From Nocardia niwae NBRC 108934 = DSM 45340 (GTDB taxonomy: Bacteria > Actinomycetota > Actinomycetes > Mycobacteriales > Mycobacteriaceae), in the NCBI RefSeq assembly GCF_001613465.1, contig NZ_BDCK01000047.1, forward strand, positions 1 to 64,000: a stretch of DNA of 64,000 bases, in the 5' to 3' direction. Below are positions 1 to 8,382 of the stretch, piece by piece; positions within the stretch are counted from its first letter, which is position 1, and each line of letters begins with the position of its first letter. The position numbers were made by a program, and so were the translations under genes. The notes under the pieces are model-generated. The model did not search any database, was not told the origin of the DNA, and saw only the letters and a program-made list of their open reading frames with translations.

Positions 1-1
1 A

Positions 2-484
2 GTGGATTCATCGAAACACGTTGGGCACACACCGTTGTCGTTGTGCCACTTCTACCGGCACGTGTGTGACCTGCCCGCCGAAGTCCATCCACCGCATCTA
101 GGCCGCATCACGCTACGCGCGGGGCGGGTCTGTGGGTTGATGATGCCCGCGTTCATCGGCTCGGAAGTCAAGGCGTGGATGGACCGCACCGGTCAGCCGT
201 CCGGACCGGTACTGACGTATCCGCGTTCGCAGCGCTGGACCTTCCTCACCGGGCCGGACCTGCCGGAGGACATTCGATTGTTCGCGGAGATGTCGAGGCT
301 GAACGTCTCCATCCTCCGTGCCGGGGAGATCGCGTTACCCGGTCCCGGACAGCGCCCCGGCTTGTTCCGGGCGTGGGTGCAGCCTCCCCGGGATTCCTAT
401 CGGCCGCCAGGGCGGGTTGTGGTCGAGGCGATCCGGGGATGCGCCGCCCAGCACACCCGGCGGGTGGTGAGGGCGTATGCCTGA
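2..484 (+). CDS. Conserved hypothetical protein, 5' end uncertain
   Basis: The reading frame is open from the first bases of the window, so the true start may lie upstream. The GTG at position 2 and an ATG pair at 140-145 are the in-window options. Coding-like sequence continues upstream of the ATG pair (GRITLRAGRVCGL), which argues against the short version. The core, with motifs such as YPRSQRWTFLTGPDLPED and IALPGPGQ, resembles small hypothetical proteins I recall from Nocardia and relatives, but I know no function. No signal peptide or membrane segment is visible. The stop overlaps the next small ORF by 8 nt, suggesting an operon with the two genes that follow. Confidence 0.6.
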   Translation: MDSSKHVGHTPLSLCHFYRHVCDLPAEVHPPHLGRITLRAGRVCGLMMPAFIGSEVKAWMDRTGQPSGPVLTYPRSQRWTFLTGPDLPEDIRLFAEMSRLNVSILRAGEIALPGPGQRPGLFRAWVQPPRDSYRPPGRVVVEAIRGCAAQHTRRVVRAYA

Positions 485-560
485 CACGATCACGGCCACG
501 GTGCCGTGCGGGTGTGGCCCGGCGTGTCAGCCCGTGCAGCCGCCGCAGGCTGGTCGATGA
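477..560 (+). CDS. Small Cys-containing peptide, 27 aa
   Basis: This ATG-initiated ORF of 27 codons overlaps the preceding gene by 8 nt, and its TGA overlaps the next ATG in an ATGA junction at 557-560. A GAGGG ribosome-binding site lies just upstream. The peptide has three cysteines in a C-x-C-x3-C pattern (residues 11, 13 and 17), then a Pro/Gln-rich tail. The tight overlaps on both sides are the main evidence that it is translated. The Cys pattern could bind a metal, but that is a guess. No family is recognised. Confidence 0.45.
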   Translation: MPDTITATVPCGCGPACQPVQPPQAGR

Positions 561-871
561 CCGGGGATCAGGACGCCGAGCGCGCCGACGCCGAGTTCGA
601 CGTCCTCACCGATGTGATCGGCACCCTCGTGGCCGCCACCGCGGATGCGTTGCGGGACGGAATGAGCGACACCACCCGTGTTCGCGTGATGGCGATGGTG
701 ATCTATGAACTGATCAGCAGCGCCCGCAATGCCGCCGCGCCGCACACCGGCCGCTTGTACGCCGCGCCGGTGCTCGATCCGATCATCGAGAACATCCCCG
801 CCGCTGACGACATCACCCTTCTCGACCTGCTGATACCCGCGATCATCGGCCAGCACATCACCGGCGCCTGA
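557..871 (+). CDS. Small hypothetical protein, 104 aa
   Basis: The chosen ATG at 557 forms an ATGA overlap with the stop of the 27-aa ORF, so translation is probably coupled. The product is acidic at its N terminus (TGDQDAERADAEFD) and mostly helical by eye, with a hydrophobic C-terminal stretch (LLDLLIPAIIGQH). There is no signal peptide and no family I recognise. It is the last gene of the three-gene run 2-871. An in-frame GTG/ATG further upstream (506) would add 17 low-quality residues and was not used. Confidence 0.6.
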   Translation: MTGDQDAERADAEFDVLTDVIGTLVAATADALRDGMSDTTRVRVMAMVIYELISSARNAAAPHTGRLYAAPVLDPIIENIPAADDITLLDLLIPAIIGQHITGA

Positions 872-1337
872 CAACGACCTCAATAGACCGCCCCGACACG
901 CCACGCGCCCCCTGGTCCCCCCTTTGCACCAAAGCAAAGCACCCACGTGCCGGGGCACCCAAAAGGGGGAAGGCTGCGCGAACGGGACTCCGCATCGGTA
1001 TGCCCAACCGAACGCGCCGCCAGCCTTCCCCCGATCCGCCTCAAACACACTGAGCGACAAAACGATCGCTATCCGCGTGACTACCTTTCGTGGAACGTCC
1101 GCCTATGCACACTCCCAGTACGAAGCGGGGTATGTGATGACATCCCCGCTACCGAACGAGCCGGATGTGCACCTGGTCGTGCGGCTGCGCGGCTACCACC
1201 GAGATTGCCCGGTGAACGGCTGTATGTAGAGCGATGATGATTCCGGAGGACATCCCACTATCGCGGCATGCCGCCTGTGGCCGTCGTCCGGGGGCGCGAA
1301 ACTGTAGTGCTTCGATCATGACGAGAAGGAGGTAGAC
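872..1337 (+). other. Intergenic region with a hairpin, no gene seen
   Basis: This is about 470 bp with no convincing coding frame. A C-rich run near 917-926 and its A/G-rich partner at 961-970 could form a weak stem. A clearer hairpin pairs AGCGGGG (1124-1130) with CCCCGCT (1144-1150), extended inside by ATGT/ACAT around a 4-nt loop with one bulged base. A good ribosome-binding site (AAGGAGG, 1326-1332) ends the region and serves the next gene. Confidence 0.5.
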
Positions 1338-1904
1338 GTGGGGAATGACGAGCAGATAATCATGGATCTCGGCGTACCCGTCGAGCAGACTAAGTGGGGT
1401 ATATGGGTTGCCCCTGACCGGCATGCGGCACAGGTGCGGAAATTTCTCGATCGCGCCGGATTGCCTGCATTGCCGCAAGAACCATGGGACTTCGAATCGG
1501 ACGAAGCAGACCAGATCAGCGATAAGGTCGCGGAGCTGTTTCCGGATGTGAAGGCTGTAACGCTCCCCGAAAATGCAGACGACGTCGATCAACTGGTGTG
1601 CTTCATCGGAGAATGGTTCATCCGGTATCTCGATGCGCGATGGCTCGACCTGGCCGATATGCCGCCCGGCTACAACGACTGCGAAGATTTCTCCATATAC
1701 GACGACATCAAGCCGAGCATAGCTTTCAAATTTCAAGGCTGGAAGACCTGCACCGCAGAACTGCTTGTGAACTTCGTTGTAGAAAATGAGTTCATAGACA
1801 TAATCGAACTGGTGTCCGTTGCGTTCTGGAGACTGCGTAAGGGCAGCACCCCATTGTTCTCCGAGTTGAGCACCAACTTCTCGGGCCATCCTCCTTTCAT
1901 GTGA
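1338..1904 (+). CDS. Hypothetical protein, possible immunity protein
   Basis: The GTG start at 1338 sits 5 nt after a strong AAGGAGG site. The 188-aa product is acidic and soluble, rich in Trp, Phe and Asp, with no signal peptide and no membrane segment. Base composition is less GC-rich than the chromosome around it, suggesting transfer. It lies directly before a toxin-like nuclease fragment on the same strand. Small acidic proteins beside toxin domains are often immunity proteins, so that role is proposed from context only. I recognise no family. Confidence 0.65.
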   Translation: MGNDEQIIMDLGVPVEQTKWGIWVAPDRHAAQVRKFLDRAGLPALPQEPWDFESDEADQISDKVAELFPDVKAVTLPENADDVDQLVCFIGEWFIRYLDARWLDLADMPPGYNDCEDFSIYDDIKPSIAFKFQGWKTCTAELLVNFVVENEFIDIIELVSVAFWRLRKGSTPLFSELSTNFSGHPPFM

Positions 1905-1945
1905 CCCAGACATTGATATTTGCTTCGTAAGTTCGGGGGCGGGTA

Positions 1946-2992
1946 TTGCCTGGTGACGGCTATGACAGTGATCGCAACGGATTCGATAACAATGAACGGG
2001 GACGAATCTTCGAGAATGGTGCCGATCGATTCTTCCGCGACCGGGAGAATGGGTACGTCATCCATTCTCGGACTTACGAAGTCGGGCAAGATCGGATTCA
2101 ATTCGACAAGATCAAGGAAGATCGCGGTGTCACCTACACCATCGAAGAAAAGTCGGGCAGAATCCGGGGAGGAAAAGACGAAAAGCAACTCAGGGCGGTG
2201 CGAGAGCTTCTTGATAAGAATAAGAACCACCAGCATGTATTGCGATCCGTCCAAGGTGAGTCGATATCGAAAGAAGCGCAGGAACTCATCGTCGGATTGC
2301 TTCGAGACCTCCCGGATCAGTTCACACACCAAGTCATAGCGCGAGCCGATGCCCGCGAGATTTGGGCGCGAGGGCGCGCGTTGGAGCAGGGGCAACAACT
2401 CGAATTGCCTGGCGTCGGCGAAAAGGCTCGTCAGCAGCGACAGCAGGAGAAGGCGAAGCGGCAGGAGAAGATCGCAGAGCTGGCGAAGGCACGCGACCGA
2501 GCCGAGAAGTTCCGGAAGATGCAGAAATTCCGGGAAGCCGTCGCGCGTGGCCGGGCAGATGCGCCACAGAAGATCGAACGCGAATGGCAGGTCCGAGCAG
2601 AGGCCGAGGGAGCCAGGCAAGCACATCAGACGCCGGAAACCGAACGTGCGCGGATCGAACGAGAGGCCGCCGAACGAGTGGCGCAGGAATTCCCGATGCC
2701 CAGCCAGTATCAGGAACGCGAAACCGCCGACACCGGGGAAGAAGCGGCCCGCGCAGCGGCCGAGAAGGAGCGAGAGGCCGCGATCAAAGTGCAGGACCAG
2801 GCGCGGGACGCCGCGTTCAAAGAGTTGGACGAGAAGGGGCGTCTGTCCGAGGTGGAAAGACTCGTGTGGTTGGGCCAGGCGACCCACCCGCAAGCGGCCG
2901 TGCGAGAGCTGCCTGGTCATGCGCCGAGCGTTGAGCGTGGCGGCACTGGACGAGGACAAGGCCGCTCACGGGGAGTAGCCCGCGACCGATGA
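1946..2992 (+). CDS. Start-less toxin-like nuclease fragment with coiled-coil tail
   Basis: The frame opens after a TAA at 1928 and has no ATG or GTG before the conserved part. A TTG at 1946 is the only early start and lacks a clear ribosome-binding site, so this may be a 5'-truncated C-terminal piece. Residues about 10-140 form a compact domain with D54 followed by E67-E68-K69, the spacing expected for a PD-(D/E)xK nuclease. Residues about 150-300 are a long charged coiled coil. The last 40 residues look out of frame (GHAPSVERGGTGRG). The other frame ends more naturally at 2978, so a late frameshift is possible. Function is an inference. Confidence 0.5.
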   Translation: MPGDGYDSDRNGFDNNERGRIFENGADRFFRDRENGYVIHSRTYEVGQDRIQFDKIKEDRGVTYTIEEKSGRIRGGKDEKQLRAVRELLDKNKNHQHVLRSVQGESISKEAQELIVGLLRDLPDQFTHQVIARADAREIWARGRALEQGQQLELPGVGEKARQQRQQEKAKRQEKIAELAKARDRAEKFRKMQKFREAVARGRADAPQKIEREWQVRAEAEGARQAHQTPETERARIEREAAERVAQEFPMPSQYQERETADTGEEAARAAAEKEREAAIKVQDQARDAAFKELDEKGRLSEVERLVWLGQATHPQAAVRELPGHAPSVERGGTGRGQGRSRGVARDR

Positions 2993-3212
2993 CCGCCCGC
3001 GCTCGTTCCCAGTGCGGTCGGCCCCTCATTAGTGATGCGGTTCGCGTCGCGCGGCGGACCGACGCGGGCAGGGAGCAGCCCGGATAACAGGATCGGCAGC
3101 GTGGAGCATGCACTCGACAACGGGTTGCTGCCGCAACAGCTGGCTCGCCAGTCGGCTCACACCGCCGAGGAAGCCCGGCATCGGGTAGCCGCTCCCGAAG
3201 CCGGGCCTGGAA

Positions 3213-3962
3213 TCACTTCTGCGGAGTGGGCATGGGCGAGTTGATCGTGGAGAAGTACATGATCGCCGCGCCGATGGCGACCGGGGCGGTCACCAGGATC
3301 TGGCCCGCGACCGTGCCGAGGGCGCCGACGGCGACGATGCCGCCGAGGCAGCCGACGGCGGCGGCCGGGATGAACGGGCCGAACATGCCGACGATGGTGG
3401 CGGCGGCGACGGTGGCTCCGGCGATGCCGCCGAGCACGCAGCCGACCGCCGCGCCGCCGATGCCGCCGACCAGGGTGCCGATGGTGGCGCCCATGGACAG
3501 GGTGCTGGTCATCCGCGACCAGGCGGCCTGTTCACGGTCGTACTCCGTCTTCCACGGCGCCTTGTCCTCGAACGGCAGGGCGACCGGCTTGTAGGTCGCG
3601 TGCGCCAGGTCGAACTGCGGGGTCAGCGTCGCGGTGCGATCGGAGATCTCCGCGGCGATGGGGAATTCGAACTCGTCGAGCAGGAACGTCAGCGGGGTGC
3701 CCGCGACGACGGTGCCGTCGGCGGCCTTGATCTTCAGCACCTGGTCCTCGACGACCAGCGAACCGGAATCAATCGTGATGACGCTGGCGGTCTCGGTCGC
3801 GTGGGCGGTGAAACCGACCCCCTCGGCGGCCTCCGTGGACGTGGCTTCGACGGACGTGGTGTCCGCCGGAGCGCCGTCGGGAGCGGCGGAACTCGTGCCC
3901 GCGGCGATGCTCACGGCAGCGGTGGTGAACGCGGCGGCCAGAGCTAGTTTCGTGATCTGCAT
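3213..3962 (-). CDS. Secreted glycine-zipper-like protein
   Basis: The ATG at 3962 follows AAGGA by about 6 nt and starts a classic signal peptide ending at ...ASSAAP-type residues near position 28. The first half is a beta-rich domain (SLVVEDQVLKIKAADGTVV) that looks like a secreted domain common in Nocardia proteins, possibly DUF8020. The second half is a long Gly/Ala-rich hydrophobic stretch with repeated small-residue spacing (GTLVGGIGGAAVGCVLGG), like glycine-zipper membrane segments. It stands alone, with no operon partner. It is probably an exported or outer-envelope protein of unknown role. Confidence 0.75.
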   Translation of the reverse strand: MQITKLALAAAFTTAAVSIAAGTSSAAPDGAPADTTSVEATSTEAAEGVGFTAHATETASVITIDSGSLVVEDQVLKIKAADGTVVAGTPLTFLLDEFEFPIAAEISDRTATLTPQFDLAHATYKPVALPFEDKAPWKTEYDREQAAWSRMTSTLSMGATIGTLVGGIGGAAVGCVLGGIAGATVAAATIVGMFGPFIPAAAVGCLGGIVAVGALGTVAGQILVTAPVAIGAAIMYFSTINSPMPTPQK

Positions 3963-4058
3963 GGGAAATCCTTGTTTTCGAGGCATGGCGAAGCGACGGC
4001 CATACCAATGACGTTCGGTAGGTCGTGAAGTAACGGGCCTTCGCCCGTGGATGTGTGG

Positions 4059-5522
4059 TCAGGCGGTGGCGCGGAACCGTCCGGCGAGCCCGAGCAGCAC
4101 GTCGATCACCAGGAAGGCCAGCACACTCACCCCGACCAGCGGGACGAACCAACCCACCACCAGCGCGACGGCCGCCAGCGGCACGACCAGCCACAGCGAG
4201 GTCTTGCGCAACGCGCCGCGCCGCGGAGCCCGGCCGAGAACGAACCGGCCCGCGTCCCGGGTCGGCCGCCTGCGCCACCACATCAGATAGCCACGCACGA
4301 CCACGGTGATCAGGCCGATCATCGCCGCGAGCAGCAACAACTGATTGAGCAACCCGAACATCAGGCCCATGTGGAACTGAATGCCCCAGTTGGTGAGCTT
4401 GGCCATCAGCGGCCAGTCGGCGTAGGCGAGCCGGTCGGTGACCGCACCCGTCGAGCCGTCGACGGCGACGGAGTCGACGGTGTAGGTGCCCGGCATCCGG
4501 CGTTCTTTCACCGCGAACGCTTTGCCCGGCGCGGCCGGGACGGCGATCTCGGCTGCCTGCGTGATGCCTTCGGCGCGAGCGGTCGCATACACCCGATCCA
4601 GCTGGGCGACCCGGTCGGCCGGGTCCGCGGGCGCGTGCTCCGCGTGACCGCCGCCATGATGATCGGACCCCGAATCATGGCCCGACGCAACCGTTCCTGG
4701 CAGCGCGGTGCCGACCGCCGGTGTGGTCCAGCTCAGTTGCTCCCGCAATTCGGTGATGTTCTCACCCGCGTAGGTCGACCAGGTCATCCCCGTGGCCGAC
4801 AACAGCAGCACCAGCGGAAGCACCCACATGCCGACCGCACCGTGCCAGTTCATGGTGCGGCCCCGGGCGCGCTGCGACCGATCGGCCGCCCACAGCCAGC
4901 CCCAGCCGTTGCGGGCCCGGCGGCTGCGCACCCGGCGCAGCCAGATCACCAGTCCGGCCAGCGCGACGATCCACAGCCAGGACGCGGCGAGCTCGCTGTA
5001 GAGCCGGCCGGGCTCGCCCAGGTGCAGATCCCGGTGCAACCGGTCGATCCAGGTGCGCATCGGCAGCGCCCCCGAGCTGCCGTAGACGACGGCATCGCCC
5101 ACCGGCTGCGCGGTGTACGGGTTCACGAACACCGCCAGCCGCTCGGACTCGCCCAGTCCCGGATCGCTGAACAGCACCCGGGTGGTGTCTTCGTCGCCCG
5201 CGGCCGGAGCGACTGCGACGAGCGGCAGACCCGGCCGGGTGGCGACGGCCGCGCCGACCTGCTCGGACAGCGGCTTCGGCGTTCCGCTCTGCGTGACCGT
5301 CAACAGGTCACGCGACGCGATCGACTCCAACGTCGGCGAGATCGCGTAGAGCGCGCCGGTGACGGCCGCGATGAGGATGAACGGCCCGACGAACACTCCC
5401 GCGTAGAAGTGCAGTCGCATGGCCAGCGCGAACAAGCTGTTGCGCAGGGTGGTCCGGCGTGGGCCGGGGGAATCCGACGGCTCCGATAATTCGGTGTCGG
5501 AAATGGTTTCTGTTGTACTCAC
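4059..5522 (-). CDS. PepSY-domain membrane protein
   Basis: The GTG at 5522 begins the sequence VSTTETISD and overlaps the stop of the upstream small gene as GTGA. The 487-aa product has the PepSY-associated TM (PiuB-like) layout: a first helix (LRLHFYAGVFVGPFILIAAVTGALYAI), an extracytoplasmic PepSY part, a central helix pair with WHG and RLHRDLH histidines, and C-terminal helices. A loop near the middle is His-rich (SDHHGGGHAEHAP), suggesting metal handling. Relatives are linked to iron-siderophore or copper use. The specific substrate cannot be read here. It is last in a three-gene operon with 5834-6397. Confidence 0.85.
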   Translation of the reverse strand: MSTTETISDTELSEPSDSPGPRRTTLRNSLFALAMRLHFYAGVFVGPFILIAAVTGALYAISPTLESIASRDLLTVTQSGTPKPLSEQVGAAVATRPGLPLVAVAPAAGDEDTTRVLFSDPGLGESERLAVFVNPYTAQPVGDAVVYGSSGALPMRTWIDRLHRDLHLGEPGRLYSELAASWLWIVALAGLVIWLRRVRSRRARNGWGWLWAADRSQRARGRTMNWHGAVGMWVLPLVLLLSATGMTWSTYAGENITELREQLSWTTPAVGTALPGTVASGHDSGSDHHGGGHAEHAPADPADRVAQLDRVYATARAEGITQAAEIAVPAAPGKAFAVKERRMPGTYTVDSVAVDGSTGAVTDRLAYADWPLMAKLTNWGIQFHMGLMFGLLNQLLLLAAMIGLITVVVRGYLMWWRRRPTRDAGRFVLGRAPRRGALRKTSLWLVVPLAAVALVVGWFVPLVGVSVLAFLVIDVLLGLAGRFRATA

Positions 5523-5795
5523 GGTCGTTTCGTTTCTGACGGCGGAAACCCGGATGGGGCGCAAACCACTTCCCGATGGGCACGGGCGACCGCACATACC
5601 TCGCGGAGGCAGCCGCGCAGAGCGACGACCGTCCCGGCGGCGGACGCGGCCGTCACGAAGACGATCGCGCCGCCGGATGCGGAAAGGGATGATTCGCGAC
5701 CCGGACGACGGCGTCGCGTCGGCACGCTCGGGCGTGGGCACGAGAGTGCGCGGCGACACCGCGCCGCACGGAAAGACCATGACGGTGAGCAGCAC
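5519..5795 (-). pseudogene. Small membrane protein gene with a frame switch
   Basis: Two coding-like frames join here. From the GTG at 5795 the frame reading VLLTVMVFPCGAVSPRTL has very high third-position GC until about 5690. From there the frame one base later becomes the coding-like one (GAIVFVTAASAAGTVVALRG) and ends with a TGA that overlaps the PepSY GTG as GTGA. The pieces together make about 92 residues with a transmembrane helix and three Cys in the tail. The best explanation is one gene with a single-base frameshift, either real decay or a sequencing error. Confidence 0.45.
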
Positions 5796-5833
5796 TCACG
5801 CCACGGCACACGTGCACCGGGTGTGGAAAGAAT

Positions 5834-6397
5834 TCAGAGAACGACCGCGAGGGGCGGGGCCCGGGTGCGCAGCGCCTCGGCGGCGAACACACGAAGGACG
5901 ACCCGGTCGCGGTGGACCGTCCGCAAAGGAGCACGGTCCGCGACGACGGGCGGGGTGTGCCGCAGCGGGAGCACGCGGCGCAGCACCGCGGTTCCGATCC
6001 GGTACGCGGCTTCCGCGCCGCGGATCACGACGGCCGCCGCGAACGCCGCGCACAGGTGCGCGACGAGCATGGCCGGAGTCAGCTGGGCGTCACCGTGATG
6101 CAGGTGCCCCGAGCTGATCCCCATGGTGAAGTGGCCGAGCAGCTGCCCGGCGACCAGCGCCGCGACCAAACCGGACGACGTCTCGCGCAGCGGGGCCAAG
6201 CCCGCCACCAAGGCGCCGATCACCGCGGACGCCGCGGCCAGCAGCGCCAGCGCGGTGGTGTCCGGCAGCATGCCGCCGGAAGCCCAGCCGTGCGCCGCGA
6301 CGGAAATGGCCCCCGAGATCGCACCGGCCGAGCCACCGCGCACCCGCGCGACGGCGCCGCGACGTCCCGCGGCAGACCGGTCGAACTCGTAACTCAC
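5834..6397 (-). CDS. His-containing integral membrane protein
   Basis: The GTG at 6397 starts VSYEFDRSAAGRR. An ATG further upstream would add a poor leader. The product has about four hydrophobic helices and a His-rich loop (GHFTMGISSGHLHHGD), then a basic, proline-containing cytoplasmic tail. It is the first gene of an operon with the frameshifted small gene and the PepSY protein. The shared histidine-rich character suggests transition-metal handling, but no named family was recognised. A 5-bp inverted repeat lies directly before its start. Confidence 0.7.
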   Translation of the reverse strand: MSYEFDRSAAGRRGAVARVRGGSAGAISGAISVAAHGWASGGMLPDTTALALLAAASAVIGALVAGLAPLRETSSGLVAALVAGQLLGHFTMGISSGHLHHGDAQLTPAMLVAHLCAAFAAAVVIRGAEAAYRIGTAVLRRVLPLRHTPPVVADRAPLRTVHRDRVVLRVFAAEALRTRAPPLAVVL

Positions 6398-6413
6398 CCG
6401 CTGATGATAGCGG
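6398..6413 (-). promoter_or_regulatory. Inverted repeat before the PepSY operon
   Basis: CCGCT (6398-6402) and AGCGG (6409-6413) are perfect inverted arms around a 6-nt centre (GATGAT). It abuts the GTG start of the first operon gene, where a repressor or an RNA hairpin could block translation. It is short, so chance is possible. Confidence 0.25.
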
Positions 6414-6545
6414 ACCGATTGCACACGTCCGACCGCATCGGACCGCACCGAAAACCCGCCTCACGTGCAGCTTCCAACTGGAAATACTTCGGCCTCCCGG
6501 CGGAGCGGCGGGCACACCGCCGGGAAGACCATGCGCGCGAACCGC

Positions 6546-8204
6546 TCAGCCCGCGTCGACTTCCATCTCGATCAGCGGCTTGCGCAGCAGCTTGCCGGTC
6601 GCGTTGCGCGGCAGCTCGTCCAGGAACACCACCTCGCGCGGGACCTTGTAGCGCGCGAGGTTCGCCTTGACGTAGTCCTTGATCTCCTGCGGGTCGCGCT
6701 TGCACTCGGGACCGGGCACGACGAACGCGCGCAGCCGCTTGCCGAACTCGCGGTCGTCCACGCCGACGACCGCGGCTTCGAAGATGTCGTCGCGGCCGGC
6801 GATGAGGTTCTCCACCTCGAGCGGGAAGACGTTCTCGCCGCCGGAGACGATCATGTCGTCGTCGCGGCCGTCGATGTAGAGCAGCCCGTCGGCGTCGAAA
6901 TGGCCCACGTCGCCGCTGGACATCATGCCGTCGACCATTTCCTTGGTGCGGCCGTCGGTGTAGCCGGTGAAGGCGAAACCGTTGTCCACGAAAATGGTTC
7001 CCGTGACGTTCGGCTCGGTGATCGGCTTGCGGTTCTCGTCCAGCAGCACGATCCGGATGCCGACCGGCGCCTTGCCCGCGGTGGTCGGCGCCTTGCGCAG
7101 ATCCTCGGGGGTCGCCACCGTCATCACGGCGCACTCGGTGGAGCCGTAGAGGTTGTAGAGGCTGTCGTTGAAGTGGTCCAGCGTGCGGGTCACCACGTCC
7201 GGGGCGATGGCCGAGCCCGCCGCGAAGATCACCTTGATGCTGCTGACGTCGTACTTGCCCAGCACGTCCGCGTCCAGGTCGAGGATGCGCTGCAGCATGG
7301 TCGGGACCACGACCAGCGAATCCGCCCGGTACTTCTGGATGTTCGCCAGCGTCTGCTCCGGATTGAACCGGCGCTGCTGGAAGACCACCCGATTGCCCAG
7401 GGCGAGACCGAGGGTGAACTGCGACAGACCGGTGCCGTGGAAGATCGGCGCGGCCATGATCATGGTGCCGTTGTTGGGCAGCGGCACCCGGTCGATGAAC
7501 TGGGCCGAGGCGAAGGGGCTGACCCGGTCGCGCGGGGCGCCCTTCGGGGTGCCGGTGGTGCCGCTGGTCAGGATGACGATGCCGCCGGGCTTGCCCGGGG
7601 CGGGCAGCGCGGCGCCGGACTGTCCGCTGATCAGCGAGTCGACGGTCGGGATCGCGGGCTCGGCGTTGTCCTTCTCGTCCACCCAGGTGAGGATGCGCGG
7701 GATCGCGGCGGGAATGGCGCTCATCAGGTCGATGAACTCGCTGTCGTGCAGCACCGCCTTGACGTTCTCCCGCTCGGCCACGTCGGCGAACTGCGGCTTG
7801 GCGAACCCGGTGTTCATCAGCACCCCGCGCACGCCGAGCTTGCCGGTGGCCAGCAGACTCAGCACCATGCCGCGATGGTCGCGGGCCAGGATCGCCACCA
7901 CGTCACCGGGATGGACGCCTTTGCTCTGCAACCCGCGAGCCAAGGCGTTGGACTGCTCGTTGAGCTGGCCGAAGGTCAGCTCCCCGCGTTCGTCGACGAT
8001 CGCGACGGCCTGGGGCCTGGTCTGCGCCGCATGCATGACGACACCCGCGAACGGGCCGAACTTCAAGATATTGAACGCCGACCGCGCCGCGTGGTCGGGA
8101 CGCAGCGGATTGAACAGCCGCCGCTTGACCATCACGTTCACGCCAAGGGCCAGATCGCCCGCCTTGCGGGCGGTACCACCCAACGCGGGGAGGGAAAGAG
8201 ACAT
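6546..8204 (-). CDS. Acyl-CoA synthetase (FadD-like)
   Basis: AMP-forming acyl-CoA ligase: activates a fatty acid with ATP and CoA. The ATG at 8204 follows GGAAGG by 6 nt. Visible motifs are the P-loop TSGTTGTPKG, the YGSTE A5 motif, SSGDVG and DGRDDDMIVSGGENVFP, and the C-terminal PRNATGKLLRK with the catalytic Lys. Length (552 aa) is normal. It is a close paralogue of the next gene upstream (8383-10008), and both are on the same strand, so they are probably a tandem duplication. The chain-length specificity cannot be told. Mycobacterial FadD12 or FadD2 are the likeliest relatives. Confidence 0.92.
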   Translation of the reverse strand: MSLSLPALGGTARKAGDLALGVNVMVKRRLFNPLRPDHAARSAFNILKFGPFAGVVMHAAQTRPQAVAIVDERGELTFGQLNEQSNALARGLQSKGVHPGDVVAILARDHRGMVLSLLATGKLGVRGVLMNTGFAKPQFADVAERENVKAVLHDSEFIDLMSAIPAAIPRILTWVDEKDNAEPAIPTVDSLISGQSGAALPAPGKPGGIVILTSGTTGTPKGAPRDRVSPFASAQFIDRVPLPNNGTMIMAAPIFHGTGLSQFTLGLALGNRVVFQQRRFNPEQTLANIQKYRADSLVVVPTMLQRILDLDADVLGKYDVSSIKVIFAAGSAIAPDVVTRTLDHFNDSLYNLYGSTECAVMTVATPEDLRKAPTTAGKAPVGIRIVLLDENRKPITEPNVTGTIFVDNGFAFTGYTDGRTKEMVDGMMSSGDVGHFDADGLLYIDGRDDDMIVSGGENVFPLEVENLIAGRDDIFEAAVVGVDDREFGKRLRAFVVPGPECKRDPQEIKDYVKANLARYKVPREVVFLDELPRNATGKLLRKPLIEMEVDAG

Positions 8205-8350
8205 CGACGACAACCTTCCGGCGGTGTCACCCGGTGATCCTCCGAGTGGTGCGGACCGCAATTCGATATACCCAGTGCTGGTGCTAACAGTAGCAAGCGT
8301 GTGTAACTGGTTGTGTCACGTATCTCATCGGGTTCATACCCGCTGGTAAC

Positions 8351-8374
8351 GGGCCGGGCGCGAGCGCCCGGCCC
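8351..8374 (-). terminator. GC-rich hairpin terminator
   Basis: GGGCCGGGCGC (8351-8361) and GCGCCCGGCCC (8364-8374) are perfect 11-bp complements with a 2-nt gap, in practice a 10-bp stem with a 4-nt loop. It lies just past the stop of the 8383-10008 gene, with no U run, as is usual in actinobacteria. It may separate the two synthetase genes into different transcripts. Confidence 0.6.
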
Positions 8375-8382
8375 GCCGTCGA

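Noticed and set aside
924..1237. Two overlapping plus-strand frames of about 100 codons
   Set aside because: Low coding character and no ribosome-binding site.
2989..3087. A 32-aa ORF with an ATGA overlap after the toxin-like gene
   Set aside because: The upstream frame end is itself doubtful and the peptide has no supporting signal.
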